Assembly: GCF_000955805.1 (NCBI RefSeq)
Contig: NZ_JYOA01000001.1
Location: 47,812-102,942 of the forward strand
Origin: Pseudomonas sp. 21
GTDB taxonomy: Bacteria; Pseudomonadota; Gammaproteobacteria; Pseudomonadales; Pseudomonadaceae
Reading direction: 5' to 3'
Length of the DNA stretch: 55,131 nucleotides
Shown here: in pieces, positions 18,935 to 28,853 of the stretch
Layout: the number at the start of each line of letters is the position of its first letter
How positions within the stretch are numbered: the stretch's first letter is position 1
The notes under the pieces: model-generated
The model's database searches: none
What the model saw: only the letters and a program-made list of their open reading frames with translations
Told to the model about the DNA's origin: nothing
Position numbers and translations under genes: made by a program

Positions 18935-20844
18935 CAGTCTTTGTTCTTCAGTTCAGTCGGGTCGAAGTAGAACTCGATGATGGGGGCACAGGGCACGCCG
19001 TTTTTCTTGTCGTTCTGAAGTCCCTTATTCCTATTGATAACGTCACCCCAAGCGTCAAACGCATCTTCCGGATCATCCTGCGCCCCCCTCCCATTGGTAT
19101 GCAGACTCCACAATCGCCGGCGCATGGGTTGCGTCACGCCCAGCTCCTCGTGGGCAATATTCATCTCGCTGTCCACCTGCATGCTGCGGGTGTTGATATT
19201 GGCCGAGCCGTGGGTGGTGAAGACGTCGTCGATGATCATCAGCTTGGAGTGGATGTACACCGGCATCCAGGCGCCGGGGGGCGAGTCCTTGGCCACCAGG
19301 GAGCAGATGTGGATTTTCAGGCCGGGGCGCTCCGCTGGGCGCCTGACCTCGTTGTTCTGGATGGCTTCGATTTCCTGCTGGAGTTCGATGCTGCGTTGGC
19401 GCGCCTGCGCGTCGGCCTCGCGTTGGGCATCCCGTGCGCGCTCGCCGAGGTTCGTACCTTGCAGGGCATCGGGCAGCGCTGTTGCCAGTTCGGTGACCTT
19501 GCGCCCGAGGCGTTCATGCCAGGCCGGTTCCAGTTCGGCGGCGCGCTGCTTGGCCTGTTCGACACGGCGCAGTTTGGTGACGGTAGGCATGCTGTCTTCA
19601 CGGCCCAGCCGCTCGAGCATGCGTTGGGTGTTGACGATGCCGTCGCCAACCCCATCCTTGTTGGCATTGGTGACCACGAACAGGTGCAATGGGCCGTGCA
19701 GGCCGGGTTCTCGGCCTTTTTGGGTCTGTTTCCCGGTGATGTCGAGAATGACGTCGGCCAGTGCTGGCCAGCGGAAATACTGGTTTTCGATGTAGATGAA
19801 CTGGGCCGCGTTGTTGACGGCCTGGAGATAGAGCTTCTCGATATCGCGCCGACCTTCCTGGGCCTGGGTGCGCAGGAGTTGAGCCATGAGCAGCGAGTCT
19901 TCACGGCCGGGCTGTAATTGGCGCGCGACCATGGTGTCGTTGCGCAAGACAAACAGATCCTCTCCTGTCTCCCGGCGCCAGGCGAAAGCGAAGTTATGGT
20001 GCAGGTGGGCCAGTATCGGCCCGGTAACTCGGCTGGAGATGTCCTGGCGGGGTAGCCGCCCGCGTGGGCCTTTGTTGGGTGCGGGCATATCGCTGGCGCG
20101 GCCTTTGGCCGAGTGCAGGTCGGTGTCCCAGTATTCGTCGAGCATGTTGTGGCCCATGACGAAGCCAACCGCCAGCTCAGGAATTTCGTAGTCGACCAGG
20201 ACGGTCTTCTGGTGGTGAGAGGGCGCCCCAGCCAGAGAAGTTATCGTGTTCCTGTCGAGCTCGGGATCGAGGCTGTGCAGGGCCGCTTGATAGGCGATTT
20301 CGGTTCGTTCCATCGGGCCGAAGCCACGGCTGATAAAAATCGGACGGGCTTTGTCCCAGACCGTTGCCTCGCCAGCCATGGCAGAGCAATCGCGGAACCA
20401 CCTGCGTTCATAGGCATATTGTTCGTCCGTGGAGGTTTGCCCTGCGCGCTGCCCGGGACCTACCACTTCCTTGCTGGGTAGGTTGGACTCTCCCACAACA
20501 AAGCCTGTCAGGTTGTAGGGCGCCTCCCAGCCCAGAATGCGCACCCGCACTGGGTTGTTCTTGTCTGTTGCCTTGGCTATCAGCAGATCGCCGATACAGG
20601 GTGCGCTGCCGTCGCGAATGAAATACATCGAGGGCTGGAAGCCCCAGCAGATGATGTCCACGGATTTCGTCGCCTTGGCGATGGCCTCGTGCACGGCACG
20701 GAAGGCTTCTTCTCCGTTGATCAGTGGCTTGTAGCTGGCGGGCCTGGGTCGGTATTCGGTGTCCTGAACGAACCAGGGGGAGTTGCAGGTGACTTCGTTA
20801 CCATGTTGCAGAGCCAGCGGCGCTACGATTTCACACGATGTCAT
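18934..20844 (-). CDS. pldB: T6SS phospholipase D effector, Tle5/PldB-like
   Basis: A 636-residue enzyme with the two HxKx4D motifs of the phospholipase D superfamily: His211-Lys213-Asp218 (HHQKTVLVD) and about His532-Lys534-Asp539 (IHSKLMIID), the second followed by GSANINTRS. There is no signal peptide, consistent with export on VgrG. In P. aeruginosa Tle5 enzymes cleave membrane phospholipids of rival bacteria and have been reported to act on host signalling. The ATG overlaps the VgrG stop by four bases (ATGA), and the immunity gene overlaps the other end. Gene order vgrG-pldB-tli5 matches the VgrG5 island. All catalytic residues are present, so it should be active. Confidence 0.92.
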   Translation of the reverse strand: MTSCEIVAPLALQHGNEVTCNSPWFVQDTEYRPRPASYKPLINGEEAFRAVHEAIAKATKSVDIICWGFQPSMYFIRDGSAPCIGDLLIAKATDKNNPVRVRILGWEAPYNLTGFVVGESNLPSKEVVGPGQRAGQTSTDEQYAYERRWFRDCSAMAGEATVWDKARPIFISRGFGPMERTEIAYQAALHSLDPELDRNTITSLAGAPSHHQKTVLVDYEIPELAVGFVMGHNMLDEYWDTDLHSAKGRASDMPAPNKGPRGRLPRQDISSRVTGPILAHLHHNFAFAWRRETGEDLFVLRNDTMVARQLQPGREDSLLMAQLLRTQAQEGRRDIEKLYLQAVNNAAQFIYIENQYFRWPALADVILDITGKQTQKGREPGLHGPLHLFVVTNANKDGVGDGIVNTQRMLERLGREDSMPTVTKLRRVEQAKQRAAELEPAWHERLGRKVTELATALPDALQGTNLGERARDAQREADAQARQRSIELQQEIEAIQNNEVRRPAERPGLKIHICSLVAKDSPPGAWMPVYIHSKLMIIDDVFTTHGSANINTRSMQVDSEMNIAHEELGVTQPMRRRLWSLHTNGRGAQDDPEDAFDAWGDVINRNKGLQNDKKNGVPCAPIIEFYFDPTELKNKD

Positions 20845-23549
20845 GACTGGTCTCCTGCGCGCTTGGCTATATCCTTGAGCAATTGGGCGTAGTCGGTGCG
20901 ATGGTCCGTGTGCTGCGAGGGTGGGCCGATCTCGGGATCGCCGGTTAGCGATGGATGATTGTGCAGCCCCCGATTCGCCAACTCCCCCTGCTCCGGATTG
21001 CTGTAATCCTCGGGCACGGGAATGCGGTAGCTGACGCCGTTGGCCAGCTCCAGGCGGTACTGACGGGTGATGACCTGATGGTCGAAGGCGAGGAAGCCGG
21101 TCTTGTCCAGTACGCCGCTCTCCAGGGGGGCTCCATCGGCATACAAGGTGTAAGGCATGCCCGCCCAGGTCGATTGCGGGGCGGTGGGGGCGCGTGAAAT
21201 GCGGACCTTGATGCGCTGGGCGGCATCGAGTTTGGGGTACTGCGGGTGGGTCGCCGGCATGCTCGCAGGCCCCTGGAAATCGAAATGCGCCGACTTGATC
21301 AGGTAGTCGCCCTGGGTGCCGGATTCGATGCCGCAGTTGTCCATGCTGATATAGGTACCGGCGGCGTTGAGGACGATCTTTTTCTTCGCGGTGATGTGGA
21401 TTTCGTCCTCGGTGCTGACGATGTCCATCCCCATGCGGGCGAGGATTTCCATCCGGTCGTTCTGCGCCTGGATCTGCACCGCGCCCTGGTTGGCGAAGAG
21501 TTTCATACCGAGCTTGCGCACGAACAGGCTGGCTCCCTCCCCCACGCCGATGAACAGGCGCTTGACCACGCTCATGGCGGCCTCGTTACCGGCGTTGAGC
21601 ATCAGGTTGCGCTGGGCGGCCAGTTGCAGGTGCTGGCCGCTGGTGAGGGCTATGCCCTGCGGAGCGCTGAGCAGGGCGACGGCGCTTTCGAGTTGGGCGA
21701 CCTCTTCGCGCATGAAGGCAATTTGCGCCAGATAGTTGGCCGCATCGGCCTGGGACATTTCCGCATCGCTGGAGAGCTTCTGCATCTCGTCGCCAGCCTG
21801 TTCCAGACGGGCGATAGCTTCCTGCATGGCCAGTACCTGCCCTTGCGCACCGGGCTGTACGTCGGCGCTGATGAACAGGCCCTTGCCGGCCCGCACTGCG
21901 CCCCAGCCATCGCTGCGCAGCTCGAAGCCTTCGCCACGTTTCTGTTTCTGCGCGTCCACCAGGTGCCCGAGGTTGAGCTGGCTCTTGCCGCTGTGCTCGG
22001 TGGAAAGCTTGATGTGCTCCTGGCCGCGCGTGTCGTCCAGGCGCAGTTTGTTGTTGGCCGGCGTGCGCAGGACGTTGCGCTTGTAGTTCTGCAGGGTGAC
22101 GAGGTCGGGATGCCGCGAGTCGTGCATGGCGTGGGCGATGTAGGGGCGGTCGGGGTCGCCGTTTTCGAATTCGACGCGCACTTCGGTGCCCTGGATCAGC
22201 GGAAAATGCAGGCCATAGGTGTCGCCGGCATAGGGCCGCGCCAGCCGTAACCACAGGCTCTCGCGCCCGGCCGGCCAGGTATCGCGGTCAAAAAGGAAGT
22301 GGCACTTGTAGCGGCCTTCCTTGTCGATGTGGCCATACAGGTCGTTCAGCTCGGGGCTGGTGACACGCGCCGGGAGGCTGCCGGCGATGACGGGTTTGGC
22401 TGGCACGTCGGGGCGGAAGCAGACCTGTTCGTCATAGGGAATGGCCTCGAAGTGGACCTCGAAACTGCGGTCGCGGGCGGCGCGGCTGTGCAGGCGGACG
22501 ATCACTGCACCGGGCGCGAAGGCTTCGTCGATGTCATCGAGCTTCAGCACCCGGCCGGGGAGCAGGACGGGGCTGCTGGTGCTGCCGGTCAGGCGCGTAC
22601 GGCCGTTGAGGTAGCGCTCGTGGGCGAGGCGCGCGTAGAAGTAGCCGCTTTCGCTCTCCAGGTCTTCATCCTGGGCGTAGGCGTCGCCGAGCGTCTGGTG
22701 CGGCTCGCCGTAGTGATAGGCCTCGCCATAGGTGGTCTGCGGCGACTTGAGCAGGTCGATCTGCGCATCCAGCGAGGCGCCGGCATCGCGGTAGTGATAG
22801 GCGCGGTTGCTGACTTGCTGCAGCACCAGTTCATCGCGGCTCTGCAGGCCCCACACGGCATCCTGCCCGCTGGACTCCAGCGATGACAGCGCACGCAACG
22901 GCAGGGCTGGCGCGGGCAGGTAATGGCGTTGGTCGTCGTGGAACTCCAGCACCTCGATGCGCAGGCGCTCGTCCATGCTGAAGCGGTACCAGATGCCGAC
23001 CTCGGCGGTGAGGCGCTGGATGAACGCCAGATCGTCCTCGCCGTACTGCATCACCTGTTCGCGTTGCGGGTACTCGCGGGTCAGCTGGAAGAGAAAATCC
23101 TGCCCGGCGAAGTTGTTGCGCCGCAACACCTGCTCGACGATCTCCGGCACGCTCTGGTTCTGGTAAATGCGGTACTGGCGGGCGAGCCCCAGCAGCTTCA
23201 GGCGCGGTACGAATGTCACTTCGTAGCGCGATTCATCCCGCGAAAGGGCCAGTAGAGCGAAGCGAGTGATGGTGCCGTACAAGGTGCGCAGCGGCGCGGC
23301 AATCGGTGGGGTGTAGCCGGGGATGCCGAGCTGCTCGGGCGGGGCGCGCAGGCTGAAACTGGCGTCCTTGAGCAGGAAGGTATTGGCATCGAGATCAAGG
23401 TGAGTGCTGGTGAATTCGATGCGGTAGGCGAAAGGCTGGCTGAGGGCTTCGTCACCCTCGAAGGCCAGCACATCAAGCGGCGCGTCAACGTCCCTGACGT
23501 TCAGGGTATGGCGGCTGTGATCGAATAAAATCCGTGCTTCCTGAAGCAT
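20841..23549 (-). CDS. vgrG: T6SS spike protein VgrG with C-terminal extension
   Basis: A 902-residue tip protein of the type VI secretion needle. The ATG at 23549 has the excellent ribosome site AAGGAGGTC; an in-frame ATG seven codons upstream would skip it. Residues ~1-380 are the gp27-like region, ~390-560 the gp5-like OB-fold and start of the needle (YKCHFLFD...VRVEFENGDPDRPYI), ~580-780 the DUF2345 region including a helical coil (LEQAGDEMQKLSSDAEMSQAD), and the last ~110 residues a small beta domain (PYTLYADGAPLESGVLDKTGF) of the transthyretin-like type known to dock effectors. It carries and presumably loads the adjacent PldB. No core T6SS genes are in the window, so this is an orphan vgrG island. 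Confidence 0.93.
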   Translation of the reverse strand: MLQEARILFDHSRHTLNVRDVDAPLDVLAFEGDEALSQPFAYRIEFTSTHLDLDANTFLLKDASFSLRAPPEQLGIPGYTPPIAAPLRTLYGTITRFALLALSRDESRYEVTFVPRLKLLGLARQYRIYQNQSVPEIVEQVLRRNNFAGQDFLFQLTREYPQREQVMQYGEDDLAFIQRLTAEVGIWYRFSMDERLRIEVLEFHDDQRHYLPAPALPLRALSSLESSGQDAVWGLQSRDELVLQQVSNRAYHYRDAGASLDAQIDLLKSPQTTYGEAYHYGEPHQTLGDAYAQDEDLESESGYFYARLAHERYLNGRTRLTGSTSSPVLLPGRVLKLDDIDEAFAPGAVIVRLHSRAARDRSFEVHFEAIPYDEQVCFRPDVPAKPVIAGSLPARVTSPELNDLYGHIDKEGRYKCHFLFDRDTWPAGRESLWLRLARPYAGDTYGLHFPLIQGTEVRVEFENGDPDRPYIAHAMHDSRHPDLVTLQNYKRNVLRTPANNKLRLDDTRGQEHIKLSTEHSGKSQLNLGHLVDAQKQKRGEGFELRSDGWGAVRAGKGLFISADVQPGAQGQVLAMQEAIARLEQAGDEMQKLSSDAEMSQADAANYLAQIAFMREEVAQLESAVALLSAPQGIALTSGQHLQLAAQRNLMLNAGNEAAMSVVKRLFIGVGEGASLFVRKLGMKLFANQGAVQIQAQNDRMEILARMGMDIVSTEDEIHITAKKKIVLNAAGTYISMDNCGIESGTQGDYLIKSAHFDFQGPASMPATHPQYPKLDAAQRIKVRISRAPTAPQSTWAGMPYTLYADGAPLESGVLDKTGFLAFDHQVITRQYRLELANGVSYRIPVPEDYSNPEQGELANRGLHNHPSLTGDPEIGPPSQHTDHRTDYAQLLKDIAKRAGDQS

Positions 23550-23806
23550 GCCTGACCTCCTTGCGTGCAATGGGTGCGAGCGCAGGAGACAGGCTGAAAA
23601 ACCCGATATAGCCGACCTGCTGACTCAGTCGGCCACCATAAGAGCCACCTAATACCTAGAAATATAAGAATGGTCCGGGAGAGCGCCGGAAAGGTCAGGG
23701 GAAAGTTCTCCGGGACTACAGACAATTCTTTTCAGTGAGCTCCGAACGGGCTGGCATAGACACAATCCGCCAAAGAAAGTGGCTTTTCCTTCAGTGCAGT
23801 GCGGAC
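23550..23806. other. Intergenic region between vgrG and nfxB
   Basis: This 257-bp gap must hold the vgrG promoter. The stretch 23640-23675 is AT-rich and gives a TATATT-like -10 on the minus strand. I find no convincing -35 or sigma-54 site, and no clear terminator for nfxB. Confidence 0.4.
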
Positions 23807-24370
23807 TCAGGCCTGGGTCTTGACCTGCGCACCATGGAGAAACAACTGCTCCAGCACCTGCGCGGAACTGGAGCTGGCCGCGCGGCCGTAGCGCTCGGCA
23901 TCGACCATGCCGTAGAGCATGGAGAGGAAGAGTTCGGTGAACACCGCGGCAGTGATGTCGATGCGGAACCTGCCGCTCTGCTGGCCGCGCAGGAAGAAAG
24001 CATCCACTGCTTCGGTGTAGTAGCTCCAGCGCTCGGTCGTCGCCTGCATGTCGAGGTTCTCGGCGCGGTACTGGAACAGCAGGAAGTTCAGCATGTCGCG
24101 GTGCTTGAGGTGTTCGGCGATCAGTTGGCGCAGTGCTTCCAATGGCTCGGCACGCTGCAGCTCGGCGGCTTCAAGGATCTGCCGGATCACCACATGACCA
24201 TAGTCCTCGAGCATTTCCATCAACCCGTCACGGGTGCCGCAGAAGCGGTGCAGCGTCGCCTTGCTCACCCCCGCCGATTCCGCCAGCTCCTTCAGCGTCG
24301 CCCGAGGGCGGTCGACGATGGCGACGGCCAGCGCCTTGAGCAGACGTTCATCGTGGGCGGAGAGAGTCAT
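23807..24370 (-). CDS. nfxB: NfxB, repressor of the MexCD-OprJ efflux pump
   Basis: A 187-residue helix-turn-helix repressor. From the first Met the sequence (MTLSAHDERLLKALAVAIVDRPRATLKELAE) follows P. aeruginosa NfxB as I remember it, including the recognition region AGVSKATLHRFCGTRD and the C-terminal segment RGQQSGRFRIDITAAVFTELF. The in-frame upstream extension is not conserved and is rejected. It is divergent from mexC with a 172-bp shared control region. NfxB normally keeps mexCD-oprJ nearly silent and represses itself; in P. aeruginosa loss of nfxB function gives fluoroquinolone resistance. The frame is intact here. Confidence 0.94.
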   Translation of the reverse strand: MTLSAHDERLLKALAVAIVDRPRATLKELAESAGVSKATLHRFCGTRDGLMEMLEDYGHVVIRQILEAAELQRAEPLEALRQLIAEHLKHRDMLNFLLFQYRAENLDMQATTERWSYYTEAVDAFFLRGQQSGRFRIDITAAVFTELFLSMLYGMVDAERYGRAASSSSAQVLEQLFLHGAQVKTQA

Positions 24371-24542
24371 TCGGGGGCCTCGTGTCAGGTGACGGATCGT
24401 CTCATTGTGCAGAAAAAGGCCTCTCTTTTGAAAGGTCATGACACATTTTATACACCACAGAAGCAAATGAGACTTTATTGACTCATTTTGAATTTGAAAG
24501 GATCATACGCACCTTTCCAGGTAGACAGATCCCGGGTGAAAC
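24371..24542. promoter_or_regulatory. nfxB-mexC divergent control region with inverted repeat
   Basis: This AT-rich 172-bp gap contains GTCTCATT at 24399-24406 and its exact inverse AATGAGAC at 24466-24473, about 60 bp apart, plus TGACTCATTTTG at 24480-24491. Repeated NfxB sites are known in the equivalent P. aeruginosa region; assigning these motifs to NfxB is inference. Confidence 0.6.
24478..24506 (+). promoter_or_regulatory. Predicted sigma-70 promoter of mexCD-oprJ
   Basis: TTGACT (24478-24483), a 17-bp spacer, then GATCAT (24501-24506). It lies 36 bp upstream of the mexC ATG and its -35 abuts one arm of the inverted repeat, a position where a repressor would block it. Confidence 0.55.
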
Positions 24543-25694
24543 ATGGGCAGGTTGCGTGCAGTAGGGACAATCAGTGCGTTGGTGGCAGCATTGGCGCTGG
24601 CGGGTTGCGGACAATCCGGCGAGCCGCAGGCCGCCGCGGAGGCGGCGCGCCCGGTGGATGTGGTGGCAGTCGCGACCGAACCCCTCACCCTGACCTCGGA
24701 GTTGCCGGGGCGCATCGAGCCGATGCGCGTCGCCGAGGTGCGGGCGCGGGTGGCGGGCATCGTGGTGCAGAAGCGCTTCGAGGAAGGCGCCGACGTCAAG
24801 GCCGGCGACCTGCTGTTCCAGATCGACCCGGCGCCGCTCAAGGCTGCCGTGTCCCGCGCCGAAGGCGAACTGGCACGCGCCCAGGCGGCGCAGCAGGAAG
24901 CCCAGGCACGGGTGAAGCGCTACGAGCCGCTGGTGAAGATCGAAGCGGTCAGCCAGCAGGACTTCGACACCGCCACCGCCGACCTGCGCAGCGCCCAGGC
25001 GTCGGTGCGCTCCGCCCAGGCGGACCTGGAAACCGCGCGCCTGAACCTGGGCTATGCCTCGGTCAAGGCGCCGATCTCCGGGCGTATCGGCCGCGCGTTG
25101 GTGACCGAGGGCGCACTGGTCGGCCAGGGTGACGCCACCTTAATGGCGCGCATCCAGCAGCTCGACCCGATCTACGCCGACTTCACCCAGCCGGTGGCCG
25201 ATGCCCTGCGCCTGCGTGAAGCGCTGAAGAGCGGCAACCTCCCCGCCGGCCAGAGCCAGGCCCTGAGCCTGCGCGTCGAAGGCACTCCGTACGAGCGCCA
25301 GGGCGAACTGCTGTTCACCGACATCTCGGTGGACCGCGGCACCGGCCAGGTCTCGCTGCGCGGCAAGTTCGACAACGCCGACGGCCTGCTGCTGCCGGGC
25401 ATGTACGTGCGCGTCACCGCCCCGCAGGGCACCGACGCCAAGGCCATTCTGGTGCCGCAACGCGCCGTGCAGCGCGCCACCGACGGCACCGCCCACGTGC
25501 TGGTGATCGGCGCCGAGAACCGTGTCGAGACGCGCCAGGTACAGACCGGCGCCATGCAGGGCTCGCGCTGGCAGATCAGCCAGGGCCTGGCCAGCGGCGA
25601 CCAGGTCATCGTCGGCGGCCTCACCGGCCTGCAGCCGGGCGCCAAGGTCGAGGCCCGTCACGCCCCGGAGCAACAGCAGGCGGCACGTCAGTAA
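24543..25694 (+). CDS. mexC: MexC, periplasmic adaptor of the multidrug RND pump
   Basis: A 383-residue membrane fusion protein, anchored as a lipoprotein (lipobox LALAGC). The lipoyl/barrel-sandwich halves are seen in SELPGRIEPMRVAEVRARVAGIV and LNLGYASVKAPISGRIGRALV, with a coiled-coil hairpin between (residues ~100-160) and the beta-barrel and membrane-proximal domains after. Sequence follows P. aeruginosa MexC almost throughout. It bridges MexD and OprJ. A purine-rich GGGTGA precedes the ATG. The mexD gene follows after 27 bp. Confidence 0.94.
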   Translation: MGRLRAVGTISALVAALALAGCGQSGEPQAAAEAARPVDVVAVATEPLTLTSELPGRIEPMRVAEVRARVAGIVVQKRFEEGADVKAGDLLFQIDPAPLKAAVSRAEGELARAQAAQQEAQARVKRYEPLVKIEAVSQQDFDTATADLRSAQASVRSAQADLETARLNLGYASVKAPISGRIGRALVTEGALVGQGDATLMARIQQLDPIYADFTQPVADALRLREALKSGNLPAGQSQALSLRVEGTPYERQGELLFTDISVDRGTGQVSLRGKFDNADGLLLPGMYVRVTAPQGTDAKAILVPQRAVQRATDGTAHVLVIGAENRVETRQVQTGAMQGSRWQISQGLASGDQVIVGGLTGLQPGAKVEARHAPEQQQAARQ

Positions 25695-25721
25695 GGCGAG
25701 CATCGCCGCGAGGAATTCCCC

Positions 25722-28700
25722 ATGTCACTGTTCTTCATCAAGCGCCCCAACTTCGCGTGGGTGGTGGCGCTGTTCATTTCCCTGGCCGGCCTGCTGGCCA
25801 TCCCGCTGCTGCCGGTGGCCCAGTACCCCAGCGTGGCGCCGCCGCAGATCACCGTCACCGCCACCTACCCCGGCGCCTCGGCGCAGGTGCTGGTGGACTC
25901 GGTCACCAGCGTGATCGAGGAGGAGCTCAACGGCGCCAAGGGCCTGCTCTACTTCGAGTCCACCAGCAACTCCAACGGCATGGCCGAAGTGGTGGTCACC
26001 TTCCAGCCCGGCACCAATCCCGAGCTGGCCCAGGTGGACGTGCAGAACCGCCTGAAGAAGGCCGAGGCGCGCATGCCCCAGGCCGTGCTCACACAAGGGC
26101 TGGAGGTCGAGCAGACCAGTGCCGGCTTCCTGCTGATCTACGCGCTGAACTACAAGGAAGGCTCCCAGCGCACCGATACCACCGCCCTGGGCGACTACGC
26201 CGCGCGCAACATCAACAACGAGCTGCGCCGCGTACAAGGCGTCGGCAAGCTGCAGTTCTTCTCCTCCGAAGCCGCCATGCGCGTGTGGATCGACCCGCAG
26301 AAGCTGGTCGGCTACGGCCTGTCCATCGATGACGTGGGCAACGCCATTCGCGGGCAGAACGTGCAGGTGCCGGCCGGCAGCTTCGGCGCCTCCCCCGGCA
26401 GCACCGAGCAGGAACTGACCGCCACCCTCGCCGTGAAGGGCACCCTGGACGACCCGGCGGAGTTCGGCCGCATCGTCCTGCGCGCCAACCCGGACGGCTC
26501 CACCGTGAAGCTGGCCGACGTGGCGCGCCTGGAGGTGGGCAGCGAGAGCTACAACTTCACCGCGCGCCTGGACGGCAAGCCCACCGTGGCCGGCGCCATC
26601 CAGCTCTCGCCCGGCGCCAACGCCCTGCAGACCGCCGCGCTGGTCAAGGAACGCCTGGCCGAGCTGTCGGTGAACTTCCCCGACGACGTCGAGTACTCGG
26701 TGCCCTACGACACCTCGCGCTTCGTCGACGTGGCCATCGAGAAGGTCATCCACACCCTGCTCGAAGCCATGGTGCTGGTGTTCCTGGTGATGTTCCTGTT
26801 CCTGCAGAACGTGCGCTACACGCTGATCCCGGCCATCGTGGTGCCGGTGTGCCTGCTCGGCACGCTGACGGCGATGTACCTGCTGGGCTTCTCGGTGAAC
26901 ATGATGACCATGTTCGGCATGGTGCTGGCCATCGGCATCCTGGTGGACGACGCCATCGTGGTGGTGGAGAACGTCGAGCGGATCATGGCCGAGGAAGGCC
27001 TCTCCCCGCCTGCCGCCACGGTCAAGGCGATGGGCCAGGTGTCCGGCGCGATCATCGGCATTACCCTGGTGCTCTCGGCGGTGTTCATGCCGCTGGCGTT
27101 CATGGCCGGTTCGGTGGGGGTGATCTACCAGCAGTTCTCCCTGTCGCTGGCGGTGTCGATCCTGTTCTCCGGCTTCCTCGCCCTGACCTTCACCCCGGCG
27201 CTGTGCGCCACGCTGCTCAAGCCGATCCCGGCGGGCCACCACGAGAAGCGCGGTTTCTTCGGCGCCTTCAACCGGGGTTTCAACCGCCTGACCGAGCGCT
27301 ACACCCTGCTCAACACGGCGCTGGTGAAACGCGCCGGGCGCTACATGCTGATCTACGCCGGCATCGTCGCCCTGCTCGGCTACAGCTACCTGCGCCTGCC
27401 GGAATCCTTCGTGCCGGTGGAAGACCAGGGCTACATGATCGTCGACATCCAGCTGCCGCCGGGCGCCACCCGTGCGCGCGCGGACGTCACCGGCCAGGAG
27501 CTGGAGCAGTTCCTCAAGTCCCGCGAGGCCGTGGCCTCATCCTTCCTGGTGATGGGCTTCAGCTTCTCCGGCATGGGCGAGAACGCCGCGCTGGCCTTCC
27601 CGACCCTGAAAGACTGGTCCGTGCGTGACAAGTCGCAGTCAGCCGAAGCGGAAACCGCCGCGGTGAACGAGCGCTTCGCCGGCATCAGCGACGGCGCGAT
27701 CATGGCCGTGACCCCGCCGCCGATCGATGGCCTGGGCAACTCCGGCGGCTTCTCGCTGCGCCTGCAGGACCGCGCCGGCCTCGGCCGCGAGGCACTGCTG
27801 GCAGCCCGTGACCAGTTGCTCGGCCAGGCCAACGGCAACCCGAAGATCCTCTACGCCATGATGGAAGGCCTCGCCGAGGCCCCCCAGCTGCGCCTGGAGA
27901 TCGACCGCGAGAAGGCGCGCACCCTGGGCGTCAGCTTCGAGTCCATCAGCAGCGCACTGTCCACTGCCTTCGGCTCCTCGGTGATCAACGACTTCGCCAA
28001 CGCTGGCCGCCAGCAACGCGTGGTGGTACAGGCCGAACAAGGCGACCGGATGACCCCGGAGGCCGTGCTCAAGCTCTACGTGCCCAATACCAGCGGCGAA
28101 CTGGTGCCGCTGTCCGCCTTCGTCAGCACCCGCTGGGAAGAAGGCCCGGTGCAGCTGGCGCGCTACAACGGCTACCCGTCGATCCGCATTTCCGGCGACG
28201 CCGCCTCCGGCGTCAGCACCGGCGAGGCCATGGCTGAAATGCAGCGTCTGGTGAGCGAACTGCCGGCCGGCATCGGCTACGAATGGACCGGCCTTTCCTA
28301 CCAGGAGAAGGTCGCCAGCGGCCAGGCCAGCCAGCTGTTCGCCCTGGCCATCCTCGTAGTGTTCCTGCTGCTGGTGGCGCTCTACGAGAGCTGGGCGATC
28401 CCGCTGTCGGTGATGCTCATCGTGCCCATCGGCGCGCTGGGCGCGGTGCTGGCGGTGACGGTCACCGGGCTGCCCAACGACGTCTACTTCAAGGTCGGCC
28501 TGATCACCATCATCGGCCTGGCGGCGAAGAACGCGATCCTCATCGTCGAGTTCGCCAAGGAGCTCTGGGAACAGGGCCACAGCCTGCGCGACGCCGCGAT
28601 CCAGGCCGCGCGCCTGCGTTTCCGCCCGATCATCATGACCTCCATGGCCTTCATCCTCGGCGTGGTGCCACTGGTGGTCGCCAGCGGCGCCGGCGCCGCC

Positions 28701-28853
28701 AGCCAGCGTGCCATCGGCACCGGGGTGATCGGCGGGATGCTCAGCGCCACCCTGCTGGGGGTGATCTTCGTGCCCATCTGCTTCGTCTGGCTGCTGTCAC
28801 TGCTGCGGCGCCAGCCCAAACCTGCGCAACAAGCTTCGGAGGTCGCGCAATGA
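25722..28853 (+). CDS. mexD: MexD, inner-membrane RND multidrug transporter
   Basis: A 1043-residue proton-driven transporter, the length I recall for P. aeruginosa MexD. It begins [23 protein letters not shown] and shows RND hallmarks: the conserved [26 protein letters not shown] segment in TM4 with the paired aspartates for proton relay, two large periplasmic loops, and a second TM block ([25 protein letters not shown]). The MexD homologue exports fluoroquinolones, tetracyclines, macrolides, some beta-lactams and biocides. The stop overlaps the oprJ start (ATGA). Confidence 0.95.
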   Translation: MSLFFIKRPNFAWVVALFISLAGLLAIPLLPVAQYPSVAPPQITVTATYPGASAQVLVDSVTSVIEEELNGAKGLLYFESTSNSNGMAEVVVTFQPGTNPELAQVDVQNRLKKAEARMPQAVLTQGLEVEQTSAGFLLIYALNYKEGSQRTDTTALGDYAARNINNELRRVQGVGKLQFFSSEAAMRVWIDPQKLVGYGLSIDDVGNAIRGQNVQVPAGSFGASPGSTEQELTATLAVKGTLDDPAEFGRIVLRANPDGSTVKLADVARLEVGSESYNFTARLDGKPTVAGAIQLSPGANALQTAALVKERLAELSVNFPDDVEYSVPYDTSRFVDVAIEKVIHTLLEAMVLVFLVMFLFLQNVRYTLIPAIVVPVCLLGTLTAMYLLGFSVNMMTMFGMVLAIGILVDDAIVVVENVERIMAEEGLSPPAATVKAMGQVSGAIIGITLVLSAVFMPLAFMAGSVGVIYQQFSLSLAVSILFSGFLALTFTPALCATLLKPIPAGHHEKRGFFGAFNRGFNRLTERYTLLNTALVKRAGRYMLIYAGIVALLGYSYLRLPESFVPVEDQGYMIVDIQLPPGATRARADVTGQELEQFLKSREAVASSFLVMGFSFSGMGENAALAFPTLKDWSVRDKSQSAEAETAAVNERFAGISDGAIMAVTPPPIDGLGNSGGFSLRLQDRAGLGREALLAARDQLLGQANGNPKILYAMMEGLAEAPQLRLEIDREKARTLGVSFESISSALSTAFGSSVINDFANAGRQQRVVVQAEQGDRMTPEAVLKLYVPNTSGELVPLSAFVSTRWEEGPVQLARYNGYPSIRISGDAASGVSTGEAMAEMQRLVSELPAGIGYEWTGLSYQEKVASGQASQLFALAILVVFLLLVALYESWAIPLSVMLIVPIGALGAVLAVTVTGLPNDVYFKVGLITIIGLAAKNAILIVEFAKELWEQGHSLRDAAIQAARLRFRPIIMTSMAFILGVVPLVVASGAGAASQRAIGTGVIGGMLSATLLGVIFVPICFVWLLSLLRRQPKPAQQASEVAQ

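Noticed and set aside
15345..23549. Prophage or transposon origin of the VgrG region
   Set aside because: VgrG resembles phage tail-spike proteins, but no capsid, tail-tube, integrase, transposase or attachment site is present; the gene order is a T6SS effector island.
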